Source: Enterobacteriaceae bacterium RIT714 (GTDB taxonomy: Bacteria > Pseudomonadota > Gammaproteobacteria > Enterobacterales > Enterobacteriaceae). Taken from it: a stretch of 64,000 bases of DNA. The stretch's first letter is position 1. Every line of letters starts with the position of its first letter. Position numbers and translations under genes: made by a program. Positions 20,265 to 29,610 of the stretch are shown here, piece by piece. Where the stretch lies: positions 930,001 through 994,000 of the forward strand of contig WJYB01000001.1 in assembly GCA_009668015.1 (NCBI GenBank), read 5' to 3'. The notes beneath the pieces were generated by a model. That model saw nothing but the letters and a program-made list of their open reading frames with translations, was not told the DNA's origin and did no database searches.

Positions 20265-20834
20265 TCAGTAGGTCACGCTAACGTTAATGGTATCGGTATA
20301 GGTTCCCGGCACCACGGTCACGCTGTTTCCCCCACCGGTGATTCGGCCATACAGGGTGTAACTGTCTACGCCGCCCGCCGTTGAGGCCACCGGAAGCGGT
20401 GCGTTATTGGCGATAATGTTATTGAAGCTGCTGTCGCTGAAAAGGCTATAAGCCACGCCCTGCGCGGTATTGGATGTGTTGACCAGGTAACGCGCCGGTG
20501 TACCAGGCGTTCCGACCACGGTTCCCGGTGCCGTGGAGTTGGTATTGCCCGTGATCGCCACGCTGTAGCTGGCCGTCGTACACTGAATGGTAAAGGTGTT
20601 GCCCCCGCTGGCTCCGGCAAGCTGCGTGGTGAGTGTGGAAAAAGTCGCGGGATGGGTCCCAAAATCCAGGCTACCGAAGTTGATCCCGTTTTGTGTCGGA
20701 GAGCCGTTTATCAGGCAACCGTTGGTCAGGGTCAGCGTTGCGCCGATTGTCCCGCTACTGGTCACCGCCATGGCATTTTGTGCCGCCAATGCCAGAATAC
20801 CACCCGTACAAATCAGAAGGAGTTTACTTTTCAT
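20265..20834 (-). CDS. Spore-coat-U domain major pilin (CsuA/B-like)
   Basis: 189 residues with a clean signal peptide (cleavage after NAMA). The mature part has GTIGATLTLTNGCLINGSP, INFGSLDFGTH and the closing GTYTDTINVSVTY typical of archaic major pilins. It is Thr/Ser/Gly rich. It is the first gene of the minus-strand operon, with AGAAGGAG-like purines before the ATG. Subunits join by donor-strand complementation into thin zigzag archaic pili that mediate attachment to abiotic surfaces in Acinetobacter; the role here is inferred. Confidence 0.88.
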   Translation of the reverse strand: MKSKLLLICTGGILALAAQNAMAVTSSGTIGATLTLTNGCLINGSPTQNGINFGSLDFGTHPATFSTLTTQLAGASGGNTFTIQCTTASYSVAITGNTNSTAPGTVVGTPGTPARYLVNTSNTAQGVAYSLFSDSSFNNIIANNAPLPVASTAGGVDSYTLYGRITGGGNSVTVVPGTYTDTINVSVTY

Positions 20835-21268
20835 TTACAGCCCTCCAGAAAATGATGCCCTTCATTTTTCGTATTTTATTGATAGTACTCAATCTGTTAG
20901 CAACACTTAACATTCACAGTGAATACTCATTGTGAATTTAGTTTATGGATCGGGGTTCAACCAGCTGGCCGTTTGAGTCTAATACGTTTGCCGTATTGAC
21001 GACTTATTATCATAACAAACAATATGTTACATAATTTAACAAGCCACATAAAAATATCACATGGAGGATATATTCATAACAACGTGATAAGCATCACAAT
21101 ATATCGGCCCTTTCTGAACAACTAAATTAATAATACTTAAAAATTTGTTGAATAAGCCGTCTCTTTACTTCAATTTATGTGGTGAATGCATTGGTGCGCT
21201 GAAATAAAAAAACAATATGACTCAGCGCGCGGGTGAACACTAAAGCGCATAACAGAGGGTCTTTTTTC
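20835..21268. promoter_or_regulatory. Divergent promoter region, archaic pilus / DAACS transporter
   Basis: About 430 AT-rich bases between the divergent pilus operon and the symporter gene. It holds the CRP-like site listed next and must contain both promoters. No open reading frame with coding character was seen. Confidence 0.5.
21083..21098. promoter_or_regulatory. CRP-like binding site upstream of the symporter gene
   Basis: CGTGA-TAAGCA-TCACA matches the CRP pattern TGTGA-N6-TCACA at 9 of 10 core positions. It lies about 170 bases upstream of the symporter start, which fits catabolite control of a dicarboxylate or amino-acid carrier. Confidence 0.6.
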
Positions 21269-22528
21269 GTGGCAAGTGCAAACAAACTCACGCTCTTCAT
21301 CGTGATTTTCATGCTGGCGGGTATTCTTTCAGGGGCCGTTATTCATGAATACGCGTCGGCCAACGCGATAGCAGCATGGGCAGACAACATCACCCTTCTC
21401 ACCGATATTTTCCTCCGGCTGATCAAAATGGTCATCGCCCCGTTGGTCTTTAGCACGCTGACAGTCGGCATTATGAAACTCGGCGAGACCTCAACCATTG
21501 GCCGCGTCGGCGGCAAAGCCATGGTCTGGTTTATCAGCTCCTCCGTACTGTCGATTCTGGTGGGATTATTCATTGTCACGCTGGAACAACCCGGTGCAGG
21601 CCTGAATCTGGCGATCCCGGTGGAGTCTGTCGATACCGGGCTTGCTGTGGGCGGAATGTCGCTGAAAGGCTTCCTGTCGCACACCATCCCGACCAGCATT
21701 GCCGGGGCGATGGCGAATAACGAAATTCTGCAGATTGTCGTGTTCTCCATGTTCTTCGGTATTGGCGGCGCCTCTTTAGGGGAAAAATTCAACGCCCCTC
21801 TGGTTGCGGCGCTGGATGTGGTATCCCACATCATGCTGAAAGTCACAGGGTATGTGATGTACGTTGCACCGCTGGCGATCTTCGCGGCCATCTCTTCGGT
21901 CATTGCCACCCAGGGGCTGGGGATTCTCCTGAACTATGCCTCCTTTATTGGCGGATACTACGTCGCCATTGTGCTCACCTGTCTGGTTCTGCTGGCCGTG
22001 GGCTACATGGTGCTGAAAAAAGAGGTCTTCCGCCTGGTGGGAATGCTGAAAGATCCGGTGCTGGTTGCCTTTACCACCAGCAGTTCAGAGGCCGCCTACC
22101 CAAAAACGCTGGAGCAGCTCACCCGTTTCGGCTGTTCGCGCAATATCGTCTCTTTTGTGCTCCCAATCGGTTACTCCTTTAACCTGGTGGGATCGATGGT
22201 CTATTGCTCCTTTGCGTCGATGTTTATCGCGCAGGCGTACAATATCCAGCTGAGTTTTGCCGAAGTGACCGTGCTGATGCTGACGCTGATGCTGGCTTCC
22301 AAAGGTATTGCTGGCGTACCGCGTTCCGCACTGGTGGTGCTGGCGGCAACCATCCCGAGTTTCCATATTCCTGTCGCCGGGATCCTGCTGCTGATGGGTA
22401 TTGACCACTTCCTCGATATGGGCCGTTCAGCGATTAACGTGCTGGGTAACGGAATTGCCACCGCAATGCTGGCGCAAAACGAAGGATTGCTGGAAGAAGA
22501 GCCGGAGCTGGTAGAGCAGGAAGCGTAA
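21269..22528 (+). CDS. Dicarboxylate/amino acid:cation symporter (DAACS, GltP/DctA family)
   Basis: The GTG at 21269 is chosen because AGAGGG precedes it by about nine bases, giving VASANKLTLFIVIF and 419 residues; a GTG at 21233 lacks a ribosome site. The protein is a polytopic inner-membrane carrier with the family's two re-entrant hairpins: HP1 FTTSSSEAAYPKT and HP2 near SKGIAGVPRSALV. The last helix reads DHFLDMGRSAINVLGNG with the substrate-binding Arg and Asn. In helix 7 the usual NMDGT/NLDGT signature is NLVGS, so a conserved Asp is missing. The substrate (glutamate, aspartate or C4-dicarboxylate) is unsettled. It stands alone between the pilus operon and cheW. Confidence 0.85.
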   Translation: MASANKLTLFIVIFMLAGILSGAVIHEYASANAIAAWADNITLLTDIFLRLIKMVIAPLVFSTLTVGIMKLGETSTIGRVGGKAMVWFISSSVLSILVGLFIVTLEQPGAGLNLAIPVESVDTGLAVGGMSLKGFLSHTIPTSIAGAMANNEILQIVVFSMFFGIGGASLGEKFNAPLVAALDVVSHIMLKVTGYVMYVAPLAIFAAISSVIATQGLGILLNYASFIGGYYVAIVLTCLVLLAVGYMVLKKEVFRLVGMLKDPVLVAFTTSSSEAAYPKTLEQLTRFGCSRNIVSFVLPIGYSFNLVGSMVYCSFASMFIAQAYNIQLSFAEVTVLMLTLMLASKGIAGVPRSALVVLAATIPSFHIPVAGILLLMGIDHFLDMGRSAINVLGNGIATAMLAQNEGLLEEEPELVEQEA

Positions 22529-22555
22529 ATTGTTGTCCTGAAGAAAGCAGTCGAC

Positions 22556-22594
22556 ACAATGCGACAGGCGGCATTTATCCGCATGTCGCATTGT
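22556..22594. terminator. Hairpin downstream of the symporter gene
   Basis: ACAATGCGACA (22556-22566) pairs with TGTCGCATTGT (22584-22594), and an inner GCGG/CCGC stem strengthens it. It is one of two tandem hairpins between convergent genes. Confidence 0.65.
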
Positions 22595-22595
22595 A

Positions 22596-22629
22596 AACCA
22601 CCAGGGCCGACACCTCGGCTCTGGTGGTT
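22596..22629. terminator. Second hairpin between convergent genes
   Basis: A 15-pair stem (one G-T pair) with a four-base loop, 22596-22610 against 22615-22629. It lacks a long T-run but is very stable and probably ends transcripts from both sides. Confidence 0.7.
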
Positions 22630-22643
22630 ATTCCCCTCGCTGA

Positions 22644-23066
22644 TTACATGAAGTGATAAACAACCTGCACGATGACCGTTTTCTCACCCTTCAACGTACC
22701 AACATAGATGGATTCCGCAGGATCTGCGCTGCGCCAGCACACTGAATCAAAGTCACATTTACCCCGCTTGTATCCTTGGGACATCAGATAATCGTCTATT
22801 TTTCGGGTATCCTGCGTATCGTAAAATTTCACCGCGTATACATGTGTCGCAGGCCCTGTGATATTCGCAAAATCAAAGGAATACCGGGTAGAAATTCGCG
22901 GCATGTTTCTCAGAATATCAGGCGTAAAAAATTCATATTCCCGTTTATCCTGCTCGGTGTAATGAGCGCTACTGGCGAACTCCATTTTGACCCACGGCCA
23001 GGCACAGATAAGCCCTCCAACAACAACGATGATGGCAGTACCAAACACCCTATGAGACTTACACAT
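22644..23066 (-). CDS. Unknown protein with one N-terminal membrane anchor
   Basis: I do not recognise this family. With the ATG at 23066 it has 140 residues; an in-frame ATG at 23126 would add 20 residues but has no ribosome site, whereas the 23066 start overlaps the stop of a 38-codon ORF with a strong ribosome site, suggesting coupled translation. Residues about 8-24 (VFGTAIIVVVGGLICAW) are a single membrane helix; the rest is predicted soluble, with RISTRYSFDFANITGP, a Cys pair (KCDFDSVCW) and a hydrophobic end. No enzyme motif is visible. The context is between the symporter and cheW, in accessory DNA absent from the E. coli order. Confidence 0.6.
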   Translation of the reverse strand: MCKSHRVFGTAIIVVVGGLICAWPWVKMEFASSAHYTEQDKREYEFFTPDILRNMPRISTRYSFDFANITGPATHVYAVKFYDTQDTRKIDDYLMSQGYKRGKCDFDSVCWRSADPAESIYVGTLKGEKTVIVQVVYHFM

Positions 23067-23175
23067 GGGAGAATTTGTCAGGTCCGGGATCAATCCATCC
23101 AGCAACTTCAGTATAGATAAGGCCATATTTAAGATGGCTTTGGCGCCCGTCGATAATATCGTTTCTGATACTCAT
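23059..23175 (-). CDS. 38-codon ORF, leader peptide or 5' remnant of a longer gene
   Basis: The minus strand shows AAAGGAG seven bases before an ATG at 23175, the best ribosome site in this stretch. The frame reads MSIRNDIIDGRQSHLKYGLI, then ends 18 codons later in DKFSHV. Its TAA lies within ATGTGTAA, overlapping the start of the next gene. It may be a coupling leader, or the surviving front end of a protein whose remainder was deleted; the peptide looks like the start of a globular protein rather than a leader. No function can be assigned. Confidence 0.45.
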   Translation of the reverse strand: MSIRNDIIDGRQSHLKYGLIYTEVAGWIDPGPDKFSHV

Positions 23176-23433
23176 CCTTAATCTCCTTTCCTTTTATTTG
23201 AAAATAGACTGCCTTGTGCTGGTCGAATTTTACTCCCCGGTTCAAAAATCAGACCTACTTTTAGTGACTTTTATGACCCGGTGCTATGACGCGATAACCC
23301 AAAGCACAAAAATTAGGTCAGCACAGGATTGTGCTTTCGGGAAAGTTCACGCAGCGTGAAAGGATGGGATGACCGTGGACTCCGTTCTTAAAGCTTTACA
23401 TACTCCAGCCTGGCGCGGAGGCTTTCGATATAA
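23176..23433. other. Non-coding stretch between cheW terminator and the unknown gene
   Basis: About 260 bases with no supported gene. It should carry the promoter of the leftward 38-codon ORF. It contains a 20-base stretch (23287-23306) that is identical to a stretch inside the giant glycosyltransferase gene (63105-63124). Nothing else was recognised. Confidence 0.4.
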
Positions 23434-23464
23434 AAAAAAGGAAGGCTGTTAGCCTTCCTTTTTT
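23434..23464 (-). terminator. Intrinsic terminator of motAB-cheAW
   Basis: A 14-pair A/G-rich stem around GGAAGGCT / AGCCTTCC with a three-base loop, followed on the minus strand by a run of eight T. It lies 23 bases after the cheW stop and ends the mot-che operon. Confidence 0.9.
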
Positions 23465-23486
23465 ATCTCAACCGTTATCAACGGCG

Positions 23487-23990
23487 TTACGCTACGTGGC
23501 TTGCCGCGATATCCAGCAGCGCCATCTCATCGCTGTTCAGCAGTTTTTCGATATTCACCAGAATCAGCATACGATCGCCCAGCGCGCCCAGGCCGGTCAG
23601 ATATTCTGTCGATAGCGTCACGGCAAATTCCGGCGCCGGACGAATCTGGTCGGCGGTCAGGGACAGCACATCAGAAACGCCATCCACCACAATGCCCACC
23701 ACGCGTTGACCCAGGTTCAGGACGATAACCACGGTATTGTCGTTATATTCCACGTCACCCTGGCTGAACTTCACGCGCAGATCGACGATAGGGACAATTA
23801 CCCCACGCAGGTTGGTCACACCCTTAATAAAGGAAGGCGTGTTGGCAATGCGAGTCACCTGATCGTAGCCGCGAATCTCCTGCACTTTAAGAATATCGAT
23901 GCCGTATTCTTCATCGCCTAAAGTGAAAACCAGGAATTCCTGCCCTGATGGCTCGCCGGCCAGTTTCGTTACATTACTCATACCGGTCAT
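23487..23990 (-). CDS. cheW: CheW, chemoreceptor-kinase coupling protein
   Basis: 167 residues, a single CheW domain with [19 protein letters not shown] at the start and the SH3-like subdomains [13 protein letters not shown] and [14 protein letters not shown]. It bridges Tar/Tap tips to CheA in the receptor arrays. It is the last gene of motA-motB-cheA-cheW, 20 bases after cheA, and is followed by a terminator. In E. coli tar follows cheW directly; here about 8 kb of accessory genes separate them. Confidence 0.98.
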   Translation of the reverse strand: MTGMSNVTKLAGEPSGQEFLVFTLGDEEYGIDILKVQEIRGYDQVTRIANTPSFIKGVTNLRGVIVPIVDLRVKFSQGDVEYNDNTVVIVLNLGQRVVGIVVDGVSDVLSLTADQIRPAPEFAVTLSTEYLTGLGALGDRMLILVNIEKLLNSDEMALLDIAASHVA

Positions 23991-24010
23991 GTTTTTACCT
24001 TCTTAACTAA

Positions 24011-26047
24011 TCAGGCGGCTGTGTACGCCACACGTTGTTCACGATTTAAACCCTGAAGCGCCGACACGTCGACGATCAGAGCGACGCTGCCATCGCCAAG
24101 GATGGTGGCAGCTGAAATTCCCGGCACTTTGCGGTAGTTGCTTTCGAGGTTTTTCACCACCACCTGGTGCTGACCAATCAGCTGATCGACCAGCAGCGCA
24201 TAGCGGCGGCCGGCGCTTTGCAGAATGACCACAATACCCTGAGTCGCTTCGGTTTTTGCTCCGTCGACTTCAAACACTTTCCACAGCTCCACCAGCGGCA
24301 GATATTCGCCACGCACTTCCAGCACGCGCTCGCCACCCGCCAGCGGATGTAAATCTTCATCGCGCGGCTGGAGGGATTCCATCACCGCATTCAGTGGCAG
24401 AATAAAGACCTCATCGGCAACTTTCACCGACATACCGTCGAGGATCGCCAGCGTCAGCGGCAGCAGGATACGGATAGTGGTACCCGCCCCTTGCTTCGAT
24501 TTGATCTCAACGTGGCCGCCCATCTCCTGGATGTTACGTTTTACCACGTCCATGCCCACGCCTCGACCCGACACATCCGTCACCTGCTCGGCAGTCGAGA
24601 AACCTGGGGCGAAGATCAGCATCCCGACTTCTTCATCGGTCATGTTCTCGTTCACCTGCATGCCCTGCGACAATGCTTTCGCCAGGATGCGTTCGCGATT
24701 CAGACCCGCACCGTCGTCAGTCACTTCGATGCAGATATTACCGCCCTGATGTTCTGCAGACAGAATCAGATTGCCGACAGGCGACTTGCCCGCTGCGATA
24801 CGATTTTCCGGAGACTCGATACCGTGGTCTAGACTGTTACGCACCAGGTGCGTTAACGGATCGATGATGCGCTCAATCAGGCTCTTATCCAGCTCCGTCG
24901 AGCTGCCCAGCTGCGTCAGCTCAATTTGCTTATTCAGCTTACTGGCGAGATCGCGTACCAGACGCGGGAAGCGGCTGAACACATATTCCATCGGCATCAT
25001 ACGGATGGACATCACCGATTCCTGCAGATCGCGGGCGTTACGTTGTAACTGACCCATGCTGGTAATCAGATCGCCATGCGTGACCGGATCCAGCTCATTC
25101 GAACGTTGCGCCAGCATCGACTGGGTGATCACCAGTTCGCCGACCAGGTTAATCAGCTGATCGACCTTCTCAACCGCCACGCGGATGCTGGTTGATTCGC
25201 TGGAACGGGCGGCAGGTTTTTCGCGTTCAGCGCGATTTGGCGCGGCGTTTTCGTTGGGAACGGCTTTCAGTGCCGGAGCGGCTGCGACGACGACAGGCGC
25301 TGCAACGTCTGGCGCAGCAACGATCTCAGCCACTTCCGCCGGGGCTTCCTGAGGCGCTTCGGTTTCAAAGGCGATCTGATCGGCTTCGATAACAAAACAG
25401 AGCACCGCAACGATATCATCCTGGCCAATACCGCCGTCAATCGTGGCGGCGAGGCTATCTTTGCCCTTCACCACATTGCTCAGCGTCGCCAGATTGCCCA
25501 GCTCTTCTTCCAGAAGATTGACTTCGCTCTCTTTCAGACGAGAAAGCACTACCCGCAGCTTTTGTTCTGCTGCCGGTACGGCCGCCTCTTCCGGCGCAAG
25601 CGCATCCACCACGCTCAATTTTGCTGCATTAACAGCCGGTGTAGCGACTTCACCTTTTGCTTCGAGCGCGAGCTGACGCAGCGCGTTGCAGATATATTCG
25701 AAGCTGGCAGCATCCGGCTCTTGCGAGCTTTTATAGGCGTCGAGCTGTTCCTGCATAATATCTTTGGTTTCCAAAAACAGGTTAATAATGTCGGTGTTGA
25801 GCTGCATCTCACCGCGACGAGCTTCATCCAGCAGGTTTTCCATTAAATGGGTCGTTTCCTGCAGAATGGTAAAACCAAACGTTCCGGCGCCCCCTTTAAT
25901 GGAATGTGCCGCACGGAAAATGGCATTAAGCTGTTCTGAATCCGGTGCTTCAGGCACTAAATCCAGCAGATGTTGCTCCATATCAGCCAACAACTCGTCG
26001 GCTTCATCAAAAAATGTCTGGTAAAAATCGCTAATATCCATGCTCAC
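24011..26047 (-). CDS. cheA: CheA, chemotaxis histidine kinase
   Basis: 678 residues, about 24 longer than the E. coli protein because of extended Ala/Pro-rich linkers (near residues 140-160 and 235-275). Domains in order: Hpt with phosphorylated His48 ([10 protein letters not shown]), the CheY/CheB-binding P2 domain, dimerisation, the ATP-binding kinase domain (N-box [12 protein letters not shown]-boxes [16 protein letters not shown]), and a CheW-like regulatory domain. Met98, the internal start of the short CheA form in E. coli, is conserved. It lies four bases after motB. Confidence 0.98.
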   Translation of the reverse strand: MSMDISDFYQTFFDEADELLADMEQHLLDLVPEAPDSEQLNAIFRAAHSIKGGAGTFGFTILQETTHLMENLLDEARRGEMQLNTDIINLFLETKDIMQEQLDAYKSSQEPDAASFEYICNALRQLALEAKGEVATPAVNAAKLSVVDALAPEEAAVPAAEQKLRVVLSRLKESEVNLLEEELGNLATLSNVVKGKDSLAATIDGGIGQDDIVAVLCFVIEADQIAFETEAPQEAPAEVAEIVAAPDVAAPVVVAAAPALKAVPNENAAPNRAEREKPAARSSESTSIRVAVEKVDQLINLVGELVITQSMLAQRSNELDPVTHGDLITSMGQLQRNARDLQESVMSIRMMPMEYVFSRFPRLVRDLASKLNKQIELTQLGSSTELDKSLIERIIDPLTHLVRNSLDHGIESPENRIAAGKSPVGNLILSAEHQGGNICIEVTDDGAGLNRERILAKALSQGMQVNENMTDEEVGMLIFAPGFSTAEQVTDVSGRGVGMDVVKRNIQEMGGHVEIKSKQGAGTTIRILLPLTLAILDGMSVKVADEVFILPLNAVMESLQPRDEDLHPLAGGERVLEVRGEYLPLVELWKVFEVDGAKTEATQGIVVILQSAGRRYALLVDQLIGQHQVVVKNLESNYRKVPGISAATILGDGSVALIVDVSALQGLNREQRVAYTAA

Positions 26048-26051
26048 GCTA

Positions 26052-26981
26052 TCACCTCGGATTGGCTTGTGGCGATGTTGGAACGGCAGCCGAAGGAACT
26101 GCCCCAGGCTGTTTTAAATCGTCCAGTGACTCACTCTGACTCTCGGCGTTTTCGTGCAGAATGGTCTGCTCCGCCTGCTGATTGAGCACTAAAAGACTGA
26201 TACGACGGTTGATGGCATCTTCCGGTCCGCGGTCGGTCACCCGCATGGTGGCGGCCATGCCGACGACGCGCAGGACTTTGCCCTCATCAAGCCCACCGAC
26301 CACCAGCTCGCGACGCGAGGCATTGGCACGATCGGCAGAGAGTTCCCAGTTGCTGTAGCCTTTCTCACCGTTGGCATACGGATAGTCATCCGTATGACCA
26401 GAGAGGCTGATCCGGTTTGGGATACCGTTCAGCACCGGTGCGATACCGCGCAAGATATCGCGCATGTAAGGCTCTACTTCAGCACTCCCGGTTTTAAACA
26501 TTGGGCGATTCTGGCTATCAATAATCTGGATACGCAGACCTTCCTGCACCAGATCGATTTTCAGATGCGGACGCAGCGCGCGCAGTTTCGGGTCAGCCTC
26601 AATCAGCTGGTCAAGATCGCCCCGCAGTTTTTTGAGCCGCGCCTGCTCCATCCGCTTTTTCAGCTCATCAATATTCGGTTCTTTTTTTACTTCACCCTTC
26701 TGCTGGGTAAAATCATCACCGCCACCGGGGATCGGGCTGTCGCTGTTAGAAATACGCTGTCCGCCCGTGACCGCCGTTGCCAGCGGGGTTCTGAAATACT
26801 CCGCAATCTGAATCAGCTCCTTGGGGCTGGAGATGGAAATCAGCCACATCACCAGGAAAAAAGCCATCATCGCGGTCATAAAGTCCGCATACGCGATTTT
26901 CCACGAGCCATGGGAACCGCCTCCATGGGATTTGTGTTTGCGTTTTTTAACTATGACGATGGGATGGGACTGATTTTTCAT
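26052..26981 (-). CDS. motB: MotB, flagellar stator protein
   Basis: 309 residues. A short basic cytoplasmic end leads into one membrane helix with the proton-carrying Asp (Asp33 in [13 protein letters not shown]; Asp32 in E. coli, since this protein has one extra Gly). After a plug segment comes the OmpA-type peptidoglycan-binding domain, with [10 protein letters not shown] and [10 protein letters not shown]. It anchors the MotA5MotB2 proton channel to the cell wall. It overlaps the end of motA by four bases. Confidence 0.98.
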   Translation of the reverse strand: MKNQSHPIVIVKKRKHKSHGGGSHGSWKIAYADFMTAMMAFFLVMWLISISSPKELIQIAEYFRTPLATAVTGGQRISNSDSPIPGGGDDFTQQKGEVKKEPNIDELKKRMEQARLKKLRGDLDQLIEADPKLRALRPHLKIDLVQEGLRIQIIDSQNRPMFKTGSAEVEPYMRDILRGIAPVLNGIPNRISLSGHTDDYPYANGEKGYSNWELSADRANASRRELVVGGLDEGKVLRVVGMAATMRVTDRGPEDAINRRISLLVLNQQAEQTILHENAESQSESLDDLKQPGAVPSAAVPTSPQANPR

Positions 26982-27865
26982 GCGTCCTCAGTCGTCGTCT
27001 GTTGGTTTGGGTTTTTGACAGCGCGCACGTGCTCTTCAAGTTCGATAAACGACGGACGTTCGCTGGAATACAGCGTTTTACGCCCGAACTCCACCGCGAT
27101 TGGCGGTGCGTAACCGTTCAGATTCGAGAGCAGCGTAATTTTCACGCACTGCATCATCTTGGTGGTTTCGGCACTCTTCTGTCGCAGCACGCTTGCCAGC
27201 GGTGAAATAAATCCGTAGGCCAAAAGAATACCGAGGAAGGTCCCCACCATTGCATGGGCAATCAATGCTCCCAGTTCTGCCGCCGGACGGTCAGCGGATG
27301 CCAGCGCGTGTACCACACCCATCACCGCCGCCACGATACCGAAAGCGGGTAATGAATCGCCCACCAGCGACAGACTGTTGGCCGGGACTTCGGATTCGCT
27401 TTCGTGCGTTTCGATCTCTTCGTCCATCAACGCTTCAATTTCGAAGGTATTCATGTTGCCGCTGATGATCAGACGCAGATAATCGACAATAAAATCCAGC
27501 ATCATCGCGTCGGCGAGAATACGTGGATAGCTGGCGAAAATTTCGCTCTCTTTCGGGTTTTCAATATCCCTTTCCAGCGAGAACATGCCCTGCTGGCGCG
27601 ACTTCGCCATCAGGCGATAGAGCAACGCGAGCAAATCCATATACATGCTTTTGGTATATTTCGAACGACGAAACAGTAATGGGATTGCTTTGAGCGTTCC
27701 CTTAATTGATTTACCGTTGTTGCCAACGATAAAAGCACCTATCCCTGCGCCGCCGATGATAATCAGTTCAGCGGGTTGATAGAGTGCTCCCAGGTGCCCG
27801 CCGGTCATCATATAACCGCCGAAAACTGTACCGATAACAACCAGGTAACCTAATAAGATAAGCAC
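26978..27865 (-). CDS. motA: MotA, flagellar stator proton channel protein
   Basis: 295 residues starting at a GTG (27865) behind GGAAGGATG, as in E. coli. Four membrane helices are evident (residues about 1-25, 32-50, 170-190, 200-222). The cytoplasmic loop holds the charged residues that touch FliG (FRRSKYTK region to [10 protein letters not shown]), and the Pro residues of [10 protein letters not shown] and FISPLASV are present. It is the first gene of motAB-cheAW. A sigma-28 promoter lies within the end of flhC and a hairpin terminator stands between flhC and motA. Confidence 0.98.
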   Translation of the reverse strand: MLILLGYLVVIGTVFGGYMMTGGHLGALYQPAELIIIGGAGIGAFIVGNNGKSIKGTLKAIPLLFRRSKYTKSMYMDLLALLYRLMAKSRQQGMFSLERDIENPKESEIFASYPRILADAMMLDFIVDYLRLIISGNMNTFEIEALMDEEIETHESESEVPANSLSLVGDSLPAFGIVAAVMGVVHALASADRPAAELGALIAHAMVGTFLGILLAYGFISPLASVLRQKSAETTKMMQCVKITLLSNLNGYAPPIAVEFGRKTLYSSERPSFIELEEHVRAVKNPNQQTTTEDA

Positions 27866-27932
27866 GACATCATCCTTCCGCTAGTGACTATGGCAGGATG
27901 TTCAGTTCGGGTGGATAACCGGATCGCAGGGT

Positions 27933-27964
27933 AAAAAAAAGCAGCGGTAATAGCTTACCGCTGC
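27933..27964 (-). terminator. Terminator between flhC and motA
   Basis: GCAGCGGTAA (27941-27950) pairs with TTACCGCTGC (27955-27964) with a four-base loop, followed on the minus strand by eight T. It ends flhDC transcripts, and it also lies downstream of the sigma-28 promoter inside flhC. Confidence 0.9.
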
Positions 27965-27988
27965 TGGAATCTTGCCCATACGTTCGGG

Positions 27989-28567
27989 TTAAACAGCTTG
28001 TTCGATCTGTTCATCCAGCAGTTGTGGATTAATATCGGCAGCTTCCGGGGAAAGTTTACGTCTTTTTACCGCTCGCGATGGCGGCTGACATAAACTACAG
28101 GCAAAGCTGCCTGCAGGCTGATGAGCATGGGTGATAAAGTTGCCGTCACAGCAGTTACAGCGCGACAATTGTAACAGGCCGCTTTCAACGAAACGCACCA
28201 GGGTCCATGCACGCGTCAGCGCCAGCAGAGGTCCTTCCTCAGGCTGCGGACATTGTTCAAGGTAAAGTTTGTAAGCTTTGATGACGGCATCGACGCCGCT
28301 ACACAAACCGGTTTTAAGCAGATACTGCCAGGCATTACAAAACATCGAGGCATGGATGTTTTGTTCCCAGGTCATAAACCAGTCTGTTGAAAACGGCAGC
28401 ATGCCTTTCGGCGGCGGGCTACCGCGTAATTCTTTGTATAACTTGATAAGTCGACCGCGGCTCAGTTGAGTCTCGCTTTCCAGCATTTGTAAGCGAGCGC
28501 CCAACGTGATCAGTTCCATTGCCAACTGAATGTCGCGAGCTTCCTGAACAATGCTTTTTTCGCTCAT
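27989..28567 (-). CDS. flhC: FlhC, master regulator subunit of flagellar genes
   Basis: 192 residues, same length as E. coli FlhC. The zinc-binding Cys residues are present (CNCCDGNF and CSLCQPP near residues 138-160), and the C terminus ends DEQIEQAV. With FlhD it forms the FlhD4C2 complex that activates class 2 flagellar promoters with sigma-70. It starts two bases after the flhD stop. The end of the gene carries the motA sigma-28 promoter. Confidence 0.98.
   Translation of the reverse strand: MSEKSIVQEARDIQLAMELITLGARLQMLESETQLSRGRLIKLYKELRGSPPPKGMLPFSTDWFMTWEQNIHASMFCNAWQYLLKTGLCSGVDAVIKAYKLYLEQCPQPEEGPLLALTRAWTLVRFVESGLLQLSRCNCCDGNFITHAHQPAGSFACSLCQPPSRAVKRRKLSPEAADINPQLLDEQIEQAV
28032..28058 (-). 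promoter_or_regulatory. Sigma-28 promoter for motA inside the 3' end of flhC
   Basis: Minus strand TAAACTTT, 11-base spacer, GCCGATAT: 14 of 16 matches to the FliA consensus. It lies within the last 25 codons of flhC and upstream of the flhC-motA terminator, so transcripts begin near 28025 and must pass that hairpin to reach motA. In E. coli the corresponding transcript 5' end also gives the sRNA MotR. Confidence 0.85.
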
Positions 28568-28569
28568 CG

Positions 28570-28920
28570 TTATGCCCTTTTCTTACGGGCCACGTCGTCA
28601 GGCTGGCTGATTTCGGTGAGAAGGCGGGTTGAAAGCAAAATTCCGGTGTGGATCTGTTGCAGATCGTCAACGCGAGAGTCTTGAGTCAGACGCGTAATCG
28701 TCTGGTGGCTGTCGAAACGGAATTGACACACCAGTTGATTGGTTTCCGCCAGTTTGACCATCTGCGGGAGTGTTAATCCCCCCAGTGTTGTGGCCATTTC
28801 TTCACTGATACCAAGGCGGAACATAGCGGACGCTTTGTCCTGACTAATCAAACGTTGGGCAAGTAATAAATATGACAAATTGATGTCATAGACATGTTTC
28901 AGCATCTCGGATGTATGCAT
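28570..28920 (-). CDS. flhD: FlhD, master regulator subunit of flagellar genes
   Basis: The ATG at 28920 ([16 protein letters not shown]) is chosen because GGGAAAA precedes it and it yields 116 residues as in E. coli; an upstream ATG adds three residues and would consume the ribosome site. It is an all-helical dimer with a disulfide-forming Cys in [10 protein letters not shown]. It partners FlhC. Upstream is a long leader region with a strong CRP site, as expected for flhDC, which integrates cAMP, OmpR, RcsB and H-NS signals. Confidence 0.97.
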   Translation of the reverse strand: MHTSEMLKHVYDINLSYLLLAQRLISQDKASAMFRLGISEEMATTLGGLTLPQMVKLAETNQLVCQFRFDSHQTITRLTQDSRVDDLQQIHTGILLSTRLLTEISQPDDVARKKRA

Positions 28921-29192
28921 TTTTCCCATCCAGAATAACCAACTATTATTTTTATGCGGTCAGACCGCACCCCGTGATGTCGCCGGGAAAACCCCGGTAA
29001 AAAAAAGAAAAGGCGAAAATGCATAGTTGAATTAAGGGTGAGACAAGACAAAACATGGGGCGTTTTAGAAGGAGATTTCGCTTACATGTTTTATCATTTC
29101 TTACAAATAACTAAGATTTTTCCTAATTCGAGGCAACTCTACTCGTCAGTATTCCGACATACAATCCAGCCCATGCCGAAATTTGAAAAAAA

Positions 29193-29208
29193 TGTGATCC
29201 ACGTCACA
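29193..29208. promoter_or_regulatory. CRP site of the flhDC promoter
   Basis: TGTGA-TCCACG-TCACA is a full match to the CRP core. It lies about 280 bases upstream of the flhD start, matching the E. coli arrangement of CRP at about -71 and a leader of about 200 bases. Confidence 0.85.
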
Positions 29209-29610
29209 TAATTTGAGTGAAAACGACCGATAAATCCATCAGCGCAACTTGTAATTTGCTCATTTTATGCTCACCTCGCATACTTTTATATTCTTAATGA
29301 ACGAATACTCATGCAGAAGAGGCATTCTTTCGGGCACGGATTTTGCCCGAGGCTTACCCTTACTCTATTAGCGGTTAATATCGCATTTCTGTGTTAGAAA
29401 CAAAATAACAATACACATATAAAACAATATGTTAACCATGAATTCAGTTAATTTGATTTCACTGCGTGATCATCACCCTGATGTAGAAAACCGGTTACAA
29501 GGATTTAGCGCCTGGTGATGAGGTTTGTGCAATTTAAGTTAAGTTCCTCATTTCCAATGCCGAGCGCAGTTATGCCACTATTCTTTTTATAAGAATAATT
29601 AATGAATAAT

